Origin: a virus | Direction: 5' to 3' (one strand) | Length of the DNA stretch: 64,000 nucleotides | IMG/VR virus record: IMGVR_UViG_3300028844_004047 | Span: 16,350 to 80,349 of that record | Shown: positions 23,127 through 30,503 of the stretch, one piece after another | How the letters are laid out: each line of letters opens with the position of its first letter | How positions within the stretch are numbered: the stretch's first letter is position 1 | Notes under the pieces: model-generated | Database searches by the model: none | Told to the model about the DNA's origin: nothing | What the model saw: only the letters and a program-made list of their open reading frames with translations | Position numbers and translations under genes: made by a program

Positions 23127-24089
23127 ATGGACGCATTAACACTTTGGATGGGTGTAGGTTTTTTACTAGCCGCTTATTCTGTTATCGCAAACGATTCAGT
23201 ACAAACTCTCGGTACATGGATTGCATCAAACAACGAAAAATTTAATTGGAAAACTTTATGGATCGCCGCATCGGCGGTTTTGCTTTGGGCCTTATGGTAC
23301 GGGTGGTATGTCAATGGGGGAGATATATCATACGGACGTCTTAATAGGATACCATGGCAAGAAGTAAAATGGTATCATGCAATGGCACCTGCTTTACTTT
23401 TATTACTAACAAGGATAGGTATTCCTGTTAGTACATCATTTTTAGTATTGTCGGCATTTGCTAGTACATTTGTATTAGAAAAAATGTTAATGAAATCTAT
23501 TATGGGTTATGCAGTCGCGGCAGTGGCGGCTTATGCCATATGGATAGTTATAACTAAATTTATAGATGAAAAACATGACCCTGTAAAAGATGAACACAAA
23601 GTATATTGGCGAGTTGGTCAATGGATAACTACTGGTTTTTTATGGTGGACTTGGTTAAGTCATGACATGGCAAACATTGCCGTATTCCTGCCAAGACAAG
23701 TAAACTTTGAATTAATGGTAATGATAAGCCTTGTGTTTGTTATAGGCTTGTTCTTTATGTTTAGAGAACGTGGAGGAAAAATACAACAAATTGTATTAGA
23801 AAAGCACAATACAAGATATGTAAGAAGTGCAACATTAATTGATTTGTTTTATTGGTTAGTACTTTGGTTCTTTAAAGAACTCAATGATATCCCAATGTCA
23901 ACAACATGGGTATTTGTTGGACTATTATGTGGACGTGAACTTGCAATGGCAACTATGCTAGGCAATGGAAAACTAAAAGTAGTATTTCCTTTAGTTGGCA
24001 AAGACTTTCTTAAGATGATAACAGGATTGTTAGCATCAGTAGGTATTGTTATTACAATTCACTATGTATTAATACCAAACGGATTTTAA
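23127..24089 (+). CDS. PiT-family phosphate transporter-like membrane protein
   Basis: 320 residues with about 8-10 hydrophobic segments. The two-fold PiT signature is visible. N-half: ANDSVQTLGT (N22-D23) and later IPVSTSF (P100-T103). C-half: SHDMANIAVFL (H179-D180, N183) and IPMSTTWVFVG (P256-T260). In PiT proteins the paired GANDxANxxG and PVSTT motifs bind phosphate and Na+ or H+. It would act in the inner membrane to import phosphate during infection; the phoH gene converges on it. Histidine replaces Asn in the second motif, so activity needs testing. Confidence 0.65.
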   Translation: MDALTLWMGVGFLLAAYSVIANDSVQTLGTWIASNNEKFNWKTLWIAASAVLLWALWYGWYVNGGDISYGRLNRIPWQEVKWYHAMAPALLLLLTRIGIPVSTSFLVLSAFASTFVLEKMLMKSIMGYAVAAVAAYAIWIVITKFIDEKHDPVKDEHKVYWRVGQWITTGFLWWTWLSHDMANIAVFLPRQVNFELMVMISLVFVIGLFFMFRERGGKIQQIVLEKHNTRYVRSATLIDLFYWLVLWFFKELNDIPMSTTWVFVGLLCGRELAMATMLGNGKLKVVFPLVGKDFLKMITGLLASVGIVITIHYVLIPNGF

Positions 24090-24095
24090 AGATAG

Positions 24096-24117
24096 TGGGT
24101 GGGTTTCGGCTCACCCA
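24096..24117 (+). terminator. Hairpin with UUCG loop, probable terminator
   Basis: TGGGTGGGT-TTCG-GCTCACCCA, a 9-bp stem with two wobble pairs and a UUCG tetraloop just after the PiT-like gene. Confidence 0.6.
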
Positions 24118-24143
24118 TAATCACCGATACAGTATTCATAGCA

Positions 24144-24162
24144 GTAGTGTCCGGAACACTAC
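24144..24162. terminator. Perfect hairpin between converging genes
   Basis: GTAGTGT-CCGGA-ACACTAC is a perfect 7-bp stem. With the preceding hairpin it separates the PiT-like gene from convergent phoH. Confidence 0.5.
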
Positions 24163-24176
24163 AATATAAAATTTAC

Positions 24177-24902
24177 TTAATCATTATCACCATAAATTGC
24201 TAATACCTCCGTTACTGCTGGATGACGTTCTATGTCCTTATGCGAAAACTGTACACTTTCGATATGATTTGAATCTCTCGTTTGTACAAGTTGCATAAAG
24301 TCTAATAGTCCGTTGTCTTTAACTTTTCGATCAGTCTGTTTAACATCTCCGGTTACAACAATTTTACTTCCTTCGCCGATTCTGGTCAATAGCATCTTCA
24401 TCTGATTTGGCGTTGCATTTTGCATTTCGTCTGCGACGATATATGCATTTTTAAATGTGCGACCTCTCATAAATGCTAGGGGTGATATTTCGATGATTTG
24501 TTCGTCTAGCATCTTGGCTGTTTCTTTAGGAGAGTAATATTCGTGTAAAACATCGAACAATGGACGAGTCCACGGTTCCATTTTTTGGTTGAGATCACCT
24601 GGTAAGAATCCATGTTTTTCATCATCAACACCAACTGCTGGACGAGTACAAACAATCTTGTCAACTAAACCACTTTTATAATGTTTTATAGCAGATAGCA
24701 TAGCAATCATGGTTTTACCCGTTCCTGCTGGTCCTGATGCAAAAACAATATCCTTGTTAGACGTAAGCAATGCATCTACATATGATTCTTGCGTTCGACT
24801 TCTAGGAATGATATTAACTTGTTTTTTTCGTCCATAACTTGCATTATGGTTGTCTTGTGAAATGTACATATATTCTTCTTTTTTGTGTCTACGTTTGCCC
24901 AA
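24177..24902 (-). CDS. phoH: PhoH-family ATPase
   Basis: 241 residues. Walker A GPAGTGKT (about 56-63) and Walker B region AYIVADEMQN, then TGDVKQTD, give the PhoH P-loop core. A TTG start is chosen because a perfect AGGAGG lies six bases upstream; the next ATG lies eleven codons inside. PhoH is common in marine phages and often belongs to the phosphate regulon, but its biochemical role is not settled; RNA-related NTPase activity has been proposed. It is one of only five minus-strand genes in the window and converges with the PiT-like gene. Confidence 0.88.
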   Translation of the reverse strand: MGKRRHKKEEYMYISQDNHNASYGRKKQVNIIPRSRTQESYVDALLTSNKDIVFASGPAGTGKTMIAMLSAIKHYKSGLVDKIVCTRPAVGVDDEKHGFLPGDLNQKMEPWTRPLFDVLHEYYSPKETAKMLDEQIIEISPLAFMRGRTFKNAYIVADEMQNATPNQMKMLLTRIGEGSKIVVTGDVKQTDRKVKDNGLLDFMQLVQTRDSNHIESVQFSHKDIERHPAVTEVLAIYGDND

Positions 24903-25009
24903 TTTGAACCTCCTGAGTTTATAGTTGTATATAAAACATATTATATACTAAAAATATTTAACTCTATAAGACTAGAAATAAGTGAATATAAGTCAGAACC
25001 TTTAAAAAG

Positions 25010-25017
25010 GATAAATA
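25010..25017 (+). promoter_or_regulatory. T4-like late promoter
   Basis: GATAAATA 34 bases before ATG 25052. Confidence 0.65.
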
Positions 25018-25051
25018 CTTTGAGTAACGACAAACGGTAAGATAGATAATC

Positions 25052-25567
25052 ATGAAATCAAATAATATTGTAACTAACGTTAATAAACTATATCAAGCAG
25101 AAAGTTTTATGACTACATTGGTGGATTTTGAACGTGTTTTAGACAGTGTTCATTTATACGCCTATGACAATTGGGTAAAAGGTGAATTAGTAGAAGGTCC
25201 TAAAGTTGAAAAACATTGGGTAACTTGCACATTCATGTGGCCTCACAAAATGATGCCAGAACCTACAGGAGCAAAAAGACTCCTAGACTACAATATTAAA
25301 GTACGTTACAAAAAAGACATATTAGAAAGTCCTGTATCTATAAAGATGCCAGATGACAAAGAACCGGGTGGAAACTATCCTAAAATGAAAACTGATCCTA
25401 TTTGGTTAGTTGAAATTAGAATGCCTAGAACAATCATGTCTGACATTTATCGTGGTACTATGGAACTAGAAGGCGAAAAAATCGATCTAGATGATATCAA
25501 TTCAGCATACCAACAAGATTTAGATTTTGACGGAGTACAAGATGACAATACAGAAGAAGCAGAATAA
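25052..25567 (+). CDS. Conserved T4-like late protein
   Basis: 171 residues. The sequence LHLYAYDNWVKGELVEGP-type region and WPHKMMPEPTGAKRLLDYNI recall a family common in marine T4-like genomes near structural genes; function unknown. The C-terminus is acidic. Late promoter upstream; it overlaps the next gene by 26 bases, then the endolysin gene follows. Confidence 0.6.
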   Translation: MKSNNIVTNVNKLYQAESFMTTLVDFERVLDSVHLYAYDNWVKGELVEGPKVEKHWVTCTFMWPHKMMPEPTGAKRLLDYNIKVRYKKDILESPVSIKMPDDKEPGGNYPKMKTDPIWLVEIRMPRTIMSDIYRGTMELEGEKIDLDDINSAYQQDLDFDGVQDDNTEEAE

Positions 25568-26105
25568 ATTATTTGAAGGTCTTCGTAAAGGCGACTTATT
25601 TGATATTATTGATAGTAATGTAACTATTGATAGATACAAAAGTAAGATGGGCGAAGATGACCAAGTAGTTGTATTAGGATTTAAAGCACTTCATAAAGAA
25701 GGTGCAAGAGATTTAGTAGAATTTATCGAGTCAGGATATGAGTGGGTATTAGATGCTAATGAAAGTCCTGCTACTGACGAAAAAGGTAAAGTTACTGTAT
25801 TTGTTGAATTCAATCGCAGAACTAGTTCTCCAGCAAAGATTGTAGAATTATTAAATGACTTAAATCATTTAACTGAAAAACAAGACTGGACTTTTTCATA
25901 CTATAAAAATGAATATCCATCACCGGTTACTGAAGAAAACTTAAACGTTATTCCTAAATCTCCTAAAGAGTATAGGGATAGATTAATGCAAGAGCAAGAA
26001 CTCGATAATATGATGATGCAGGCAGGTTTAGATCCAAGTAAGCGATATAAAAAAGCACCAGAAGATAAAGATATATCATTCATAAAGAGCCTTGCCCAAA
26101 ACTAA
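25542..26105 (+). CDS. Conserved late protein, function unknown
   Basis: 187 residues from ATG 25542, chosen because GGAG lies eight bases upstream; the frame is open to a TTG at 25527. YEWVLDANESPATDEKGKVT and VEFNRRTSSPAKIVELLNDL suggest an alpha/beta N-terminal domain, with a helical tail after PKSPKEYRDRLMQEQE. Cotranscribed with the preceding late gene. Confidence 0.58.
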   Translation: MTIQKKQNKLFEGLRKGDLFDIIDSNVTIDRYKSKMGEDDQVVVLGFKALHKEGARDLVEFIESGYEWVLDANESPATDEKGKVTVFVEFNRRTSSPAKIVELLNDLNHLTEKQDWTFSYYKNEYPSPVTEENLNVIPKSPKEYRDRLMQEQELDNMMMQAGLDPSKRYKKAPEDKDISFIKSLAQN

Positions 26106-26116
26106 AAGGCTTAACA

Positions 26117-26626
26117 ATGCAAAAAAATTACGATAAGTGTTTAGAAACTATACTTCATCATGAAGGTGGTTATGTAAATCATCCTAAAGACCCTGGGGGT
26201 GAAACTAACTTGGGAGTTACCAAGAGAGTTTACGAAGAATGGGGCGGTAAAAAAGACATGAAAGACTTATTAGTCGAAGATGTTGCACCAATTTACAAAA
26301 AGAATTATTGGGACAAAATGAAAGGCGACGATCTGCCAAGTGGATTAGACTTATGTGTATTCGACTTTGGTGTTAACGCCGGACCAGGACGTTCTGCAAA
26401 ATATCTACAAACTATGATTGGAACAGTAGCCGATGGAGGCATTGGTCCAAACACACTTAAAAAAGTTGATGAGTATGTTAGTGAACATGGATTAGTAGAT
26501 ACTATTGTAAACTTTCAAAATGCAAGACAAGGTTATTACGAAAGTTTAAGTACATTTTCTACTTTTGGTAGAGGATGGACAAGACGTGTTGACGAAACAA
26601 CCGAATTAGCAAAAAAATTAGTCTAG
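26117..26626 (+). CDS. Endolysin, glycoside hydrolase family 108
   Basis: 169 residues. The GH108 (ZliS-like) motif LHHEGGYVNHPKDPGGETNL places the catalytic Glu at residue 16, followed by GVTKRVYEEW. The C-terminal half matches the peptidoglycan-binding region seen in this family (FDFGVNAGPGRSAKYLQ, GGIGPNTLKKV). It cleaves host peptidoglycan. It has no signal peptide, so a holin is required. It starts the lysis cluster that continues with the spanin genes. Confidence 0.88.
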   Translation: MQKNYDKCLETILHHEGGYVNHPKDPGGETNLGVTKRVYEEWGGKKDMKDLLVEDVAPIYKKNYWDKMKGDDLPSGLDLCVFDFGVNAGPGRSAKYLQTMIGTVADGGIGPNTLKKVDEYVSEHGLVDTIVNFQNARQGYYESLSTFSTFGRGWTRRVDETTELAKKLV

Positions 26627-26632
26627 TATATT

Positions 26633-27118
26633 ATGTTTAGTAGTTTAAAAATAGGATTAGTGATACTTATACTTGCAGGAGCAGGTGGGGGATTCTTGTA
26701 TGTAAAGAATCTAAAAGCAGACTTGGCTATGAGTGAAGCAAATAATGTTTTATTAGAGCAAGGTGTTGAAGACCAAAAACAAGCACTGGCTCAAATGAAA
26801 GCAGACTTTGTAGCAATCAATAAAGCCAATGCTGATCTTAATAAACTAGTAGACACATTAAACAAAGAAATAAAAGTATTAGACACTAAATTTAATAAAG
26901 TTAATGGCAAAGGTGACCAGAGAGATTTGGGCGACCTTGCCATTAAGAAATCAAAAGTAATTGAAAGAATAATCAATAAAGGAACTAAAAATGCTCAACG
27001 TTGTTTTGACATAGTAATGGGCAGTCCTTTAACGGAGAAAGAGAAAAATGCGACTAAGAAATCAGAAATCAATTCTGAATGTCCTAGCATTGCTAACCCT
27101 AATTACGTTCCTTACTAG
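26633..27118 (+). CDS. Rz: i-spanin (Rz-like) inner-membrane subunit
   Basis: 161 residues. An N-terminal membrane helix (residues 5-24) is followed by long heptad helices (about 30-90), the standard i-spanin layout: cytoplasmic N-terminus, single span, periplasmic coiled coil. It begins six bases after the endolysin. The o-spanin gene starts inside its 3' end in another frame. It fuses inner and outer membranes at lysis together with the lipoprotein. Confidence 0.8.
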   Translation: MFSSLKIGLVILILAGAGGGFLYVKNLKADLAMSEANNVLLEQGVEDQKQALAQMKADFVAINKANADLNKLVDTLNKEIKVLDTKFNKVNGKGDQRDLGDLAIKKSKVIERIINKGTKNAQRCFDIVMGSPLTEKEKNATKKSEINSECPSIANPNYVPY

Positions 27119-27434
27119 TTGTAGTGCGGCAGTTAAGCAGTTAGAGATTTTTAAAGTAGAGGAACCAAGACAACCTCTTAATTTAGAAAAGCCAATGCCA
27201 GCACAACTTAATGAGATCAAATGGATTATCATTAATAGTGAGAATGCTGAAGAAGTATTTGCTAAATTAAAAAAAGCAGAAACTGATGCAGTTATTTTTG
27301 GATTAACAGATGAAGGTTACGAAGCATTATCAATTAACTTTGCTCAAATTAGAGCATATATGATTCAACAAGATAAGATAATTGACGCATATAAAAAGTA
27401 TTACGAAACTGAAGATACTAAAAAAGACAAATAA
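27048..27434 (+). CDS. Rz1: o-spanin (Rz1-like) outer-membrane lipoprotein
   Basis: 128 residues. A signal sequence ending in the lipobox LTSC predicts a lipidated Cys near residue 25. The mature part begins with a Pro/Glu-containing segment (EEPRQPLNLEKPMPAQ). It overlaps the i-spanin gene by 71 bases in a different frame, the classic Rz/Rz1 arrangement. It is longer than lambda Rz1 and carries an added helical domain. Confidence 0.78.
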   Translation: MRLRNQKSILNVLALLTLITFLTSCSAAVKQLEIFKVEEPRQPLNLEKPMPAQLNEIKWIIINSENAEEVFAKLKKAETDAVIFGLTDEGYEALSINFAQIRAYMIQQDKIIDAYKKYYETEDTKKDK

Positions 27435-27619
27435 TGACAAGAAAAACTAATACAATGTTGATAGGCTTATTAGGTACAATCCTATTAGGGTTGGCTACAT
27501 GGACTTTAGTAACACTAATAGAACTTCAAATTTTAGTTGGTATGATACAATCCGATTTAGAAAGTGTGGACAAACAATTTGGTCGGGTTTATAATTTTAT
27601 AGATTCAGTAAGAAAATAA
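27434..27619 (+). CDS. Small single-span membrane protein, holin candidate
   Basis: 61 residues. One hydrophobic helix (about residues 8-36) precedes an amphipathic C-terminus. The start overlaps the o-spanin stop (TAATG). Size and place in the lysis cluster suit a holin or antiholin, but no holin family signature is visible. Confidence 0.5.
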   Translation: MTRKTNTMLIGLLGTILLGLATWTLVTLIELQILVGMIQSDLESVDKQFGRVYNFIDSVRK

Positions 27620-27846
27620 TGAAATTTGTATTATTGTCTGCACTTGTAATTCTTATGAGTGGTTGCGGTGTACAATTTAAAGACTGTAAGTTTGATCCTG
27701 GTGCAGATATTACTGTACAAAAGGAAAAAGTAGAGAAGTCAGAAGATGGGACAGAAACTACAGATAAAAAAGATAGTGATATTAGTGTAACAGATGATAC
27801 AACAATACGCATTAATCCTAAAGCAGATTTCAGTTGTCCGTTTTAA
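27619..27846 (+). CDS. Small lipoprotein in the lysis cluster
   Basis: 75 residues. Signal peptide with lipobox LMSGC (Cys near residue 16). The mature part is charged (VEKSEDGTETTDKKDSD) and ends with a second cysteine in FSCPF. It starts at the stop of the preceding gene (TAATG). Possibly an accessory outer-membrane lipoprotein for lysis or exclusion. Confidence 0.6.
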   Translation: MKFVLLSALVILMSGCGVQFKDCKFDPGADITVQKEKVEKSEDGTETTDKKDSDISVTDDTTIRINPKADFSCPF

Positions 27847-27870
27847 TAAATAAAATAACAAAGGATTAAT

Positions 27871-28125
27871 ATGGAATATATTTCAAACATGATATCAGAG
27901 ATGGCTACTAACCGTCTATGGATATGGACTGCTTTAATTGGTTCATTATTTGGTTTAGCATTTTCAACTTACTTTAAAAGTACAAACATAGGTATTTGGT
28001 TGTATGGTAAGTTTGATAAAACATTAGACTTTTTAGTAAACCGTTGGGGTTGGACATGGTTCAAACAACAACCATCTAGACTAGATAAAATAGAAGCAAG
28101 ATTAGATAAGTTAGAAAAGAAGTAG
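27871..28125 (+). CDS. Small membrane protein with C-terminal coiled coil
   Basis: 84 residues with one membrane helix (about 17-35), an aromatic segment (NRWGWTWFKQQP) and a short heptad tail (LDKIEARLDKLEKK). It follows the lysis genes and is directly adjacent to the oxygenase start. Possible holin; uncertain. An AATAAATA element (27845-27852) lies at the end of the previous gene and may be a late promoter. Confidence 0.5.
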   Translation: MEYISNMISEMATNRLWIWTALIGSLFGLAFSTYFKSTNIGIWLYGKFDKTLDFLVNRWGWTWFKQQPSRLDKIEARLDKLEKK

Positions 28126-28833
28126 ATGTTCAATCCTGGAATATTCTCTCCAGATGTACAACAGAAGTACAAGGATCATTTTACTAACAAGGGCTGGCTT
28201 GCAATCGATGATATATTACACGAAGAATATATTACACATCTGTACGAATCTGTACAAAATTTAAATTATGATTATAGAGGTGGAGTTGGCGACTGGTACG
28301 AAGAAGTCCCATATACTCAACCTGCTGAAGGTGAATTATTAAAACAAAAAGTTCAACACTCTATGTTTAATGACGATTTTTCATTTTTTCATAGAATTGC
28401 AAAAGTTAGAAGAGATAGCAAATATACAAATAAACACACAGAAGAATTTGCACAAGAAGTAAACTTGGGTAAAACATTTAAAGAATGGGTACAAAATCTT
28501 ACAGGATTTGATAACCTATATACAACTTACCCTACATTTAGTTTTTACAAGTACGATAACTGGATTACATCACATTATGATCCTACTAGAAAAGTTGCTT
28601 ATTTGTTTTACTTTACAAAAGAATGGAAAACAGAGTATGGCGGGCAACTATGTTTACAAGATGAGCAAGATAAAGTACATACAACAATAGCACCAATTGG
28701 CAACAGATTAGTGCTCTTAGACGTGTCAAAGCCGTCGTATAACAAGCATTTCGTTAGTCCTGTTAGTTTTGTAGCACCTACGCCAAGATATAGTCTCGTA
28801 GGTTGGTATAGTGAAAAACCACCCAAGAATTAG
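28126..28833 (+). CDS. 2OG-Fe(II) oxygenase-like protein
   Basis: 235 residues. The jelly-roll core has the iron-binding HxD in TSHYDPTRKVAYLFYFTKEW, a GGQLCL strand, NRLVLLDVS, the distal His in NKHFVSPV, and the 2-oxoglutarate Arg in APTPRYSLVGWYS. It resembles prolyl-hydroxylase-type enzymes that hydroxylate proteins or small substrates. Such genes are common in marine T4-like phages; the substrate is unknown. Confidence 0.75.
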   Translation: MFNPGIFSPDVQQKYKDHFTNKGWLAIDDILHEEYITHLYESVQNLNYDYRGGVGDWYEEVPYTQPAEGELLKQKVQHSMFNDDFSFFHRIAKVRRDSKYTNKHTEEFAQEVNLGKTFKEWVQNLTGFDNLYTTYPTFSFYKYDNWITSHYDPTRKVAYLFYFTKEWKTEYGGQLCLQDEQDKVHTTIAPIGNRLVLLDVSKPSYNKHFVSPVSFVAPTPRYSLVGWYSEKPPKN

Positions 28834-28841
28834 TCGAATAC

Positions 28842-28849
28842 GATAAATA
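28842..28849 (+). promoter_or_regulatory. T4-like late promoter
   Basis: GATAAATA 37 bases before ATG 28887; AAGGAGAA RBS. Confidence 0.65.
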
Positions 28850-28886
28850 CCAGTGTAGTTAAGAATACACAAGGAGAATCGTATCT

Positions 28887-29183
28887 ATGTCAGACGTACA
28901 AAAGAAAAAAATCAACATCGAGCTAGAGGTTGATACAAACCAAGTAGATAGTAGCAAGAACCCGTTTCAATGGTTAATTCATTTAGCAAAAGCAGTAGAC
29001 AGTTGGAGAATATTCCCAAGATTATTCTTAACAGTATACATTGTGTTATTATACAAGGTTGTATTATGGTATATGGCTTTAAACGCACCGAGTATGGAAC
29101 AATCAGGTTTAGTATCAATAGTAGTTGGTGCTGGCGCGGCTTGGTTCGGTTTATATACCGGAACTTCCAAAAACAAAAGTTAA
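28887..29183 (+). CDS. Membrane protein, probable holin-like
   Basis: 98 residues. A soluble N-terminus (about 30 residues) is followed by SWRIFPRLFLTVYIVLLYKV and SGLVSIVVGAGAAWFGLYTG, two membrane helices with a short loop. This two-span layout with a glycine-rich second helix occurs in phage holin-like proteins. It has its own late promoter and lies near the lysis cluster. Confidence 0.55.
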   Translation: MSDVQKKKINIELEVDTNQVDSSKNPFQWLIHLAKAVDSWRIFPRLFLTVYIVLLYKVVLWYMALNAPSMEQSGLVSIVVGAGAAWFGLYTGTSKNKS

Positions 29184-29191
29184 ATAAAAAC

Positions 29192-29220
29192 TTGCATCTA
29201 CTTCAAAGATGTAGTATAAT
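29192..29220 (+). promoter_or_regulatory. Sigma70-type promoter before dnaJ
   Basis: TTGCAT (29192-29197) and TATAAT (29215-29220), spacer 17. The predicted start of transcription coincides with the dnaJ ATG at 29227, so this transcript may be leaderless. Confidence 0.6.
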
Positions 29221-29226
29221 ATAACC

Positions 29227-30033
29227 ATGAGCGACTATTATAACATACTTGGAGTAGACAAAAGTGCCAATGCTGACCAATTAAAGGCGGCATATAAAAA
29301 AGCGAGTATGAAGCATCACCCTGATAGAGGTGGTAGTGAAGACGAATTCAAAAAGATCAACGAAGCATACACAACTCTAAAAGATCCACAAAAAAGACAA
29401 CAGTACGACAACCCAAACCAATTTCAATTTAATACATCTGGGTTTAGTTTTAATAACGAAGATATACCTGATAATGTAGCAGACCTTTTTGCAAGTATGT
29501 TTGGTAGACCAGGAGGTATGCATAAACCTAGAACAAGGGGATCCGATATACGTTTACAAATGCCAATGACACTAGAAGAAATTGCTAGTGGTATAAACAA
29601 AACAATTAGTGTTAACATAGCAGGCAAGGATGAAGTATTAAATATTACTATACCAATGGGTATGCAAAATGGACAACAAGTTAGATACAAAGGAAAAGGT
29701 AATCCTGGTCCTGTTGAAAGAGGAGATTTATATATTGTTGTAAAGCAATTACCTCACAAAGTATTTGAACGTAATAATAACGACATTTATAGTATGCAAG
29801 AAATAAGTGTATGGCAAGCAATGATTGGAGCAGAATATTCGCTAGAAACAGTGAATAATAAAAAGATCAAATATAAGGTAAATCCGGGCAGTCAGCCAGA
29901 AACCCGCATAAAACTAGCCAATCAAGGTATTAATGGCGGACATCACTATGTTATTCTTCATGTTTTGGTGCCAAAAGACTTGACAGAATCGCAAAAACAA
30001 GTTATATTAAGTATTATGAATGGTAAAATATGA
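29227..30033 (+). CDS. dnaJ: DnaJ-like co-chaperone (no zinc-finger domain)
   Basis: 268 residues. The J domain (residues 1-65) has the HPD motif in KHHPDRGGSEDEFKKINEAY. A Gly/Phe-rich linker (FNTSGFSFN) and two client-binding beta domains follow. The CxxCxGxG zinc modules are absent, as in CbpA or type II J proteins. It would stimulate host DnaK ATPase. It overlaps def by four bases, which in turn overlaps clpA, forming a proteostasis operon. Confidence 0.88.
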   Translation: MSDYYNILGVDKSANADQLKAAYKKASMKHHPDRGGSEDEFKKINEAYTTLKDPQKRQQYDNPNQFQFNTSGFSFNNEDIPDNVADLFASMFGRPGGMHKPRTRGSDIRLQMPMTLEEIASGINKTISVNIAGKDEVLNITIPMGMQNGQQVRYKGKGNPGPVERGDLYIVVKQLPHKVFERNNNDIYSMQEISVWQAMIGAEYSLETVNNKKIKYKVNPGSQPETRIKLANQGINGGHHYVILHVLVPKDLTESQKQVILSIMNGKI

Positions 30034-30503
30034 AACTAACAGATAACATATTAAACATTATTACACAACCTGTGGTATTTGATACTATGGAAGATAAAAT
30101 AGAGAACGAACGTCTATCTGTAATTATGTTTGGATTCATGCGAGAATCAAATGGTATTGGTTTAGCGGCAAATCAAGTAGGAATAGATACTAGTTTATTT
30201 GTTACATTTACTGAAGGCAAGTATACTGCATTTTTTAATCCAGTATTAATAGAATGGAGTGATAGATTAGTTAAGTTTGATGAAGGGTGTTTAAGTTTCG
30301 AAGGCGAAAGTCTTATTGTAGAAAGACCTGAATGGATTAAACTTGAATGGCAAGATCACAAAGGAAACAAAAGTAAAAAAATATTACATGGAATTAGTGC
30401 TAGAGTATGTTTACACGAATACGACCACTTAAAAGGCATTACATTTCATCAACGAATTAATAACACTAATATAACGGAAGATTTATTATATGTTAAGACC
30501 TAA
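30030..30503 (+). CDS. def: Peptide deformylase
   Basis: 157 residues. The three PDF motifs are present: GIGLAANQVG, the metal-ligand EGCLSFEGE, and VCLHEYDHLKG, where HEYDH matches the HExxH pattern. It removes formyl groups from nascent chains. Marine phages often carry PDF, proposed to speed maturation of phage or rapidly turned-over host proteins. It overlaps dnaJ by four and clpA by fourteen bases. Confidence 0.9.
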   Translation: MKLTDNILNIITQPVVFDTMEDKIENERLSVIMFGFMRESNGIGLAANQVGIDTSLFVTFTEGKYTAFFNPVLIEWSDRLVKFDEGCLSFEGESLIVERPEWIKLEWQDHKGNKSKKILHGISARVCLHEYDHLKGITFHQRINNTNITEDLLYVKT

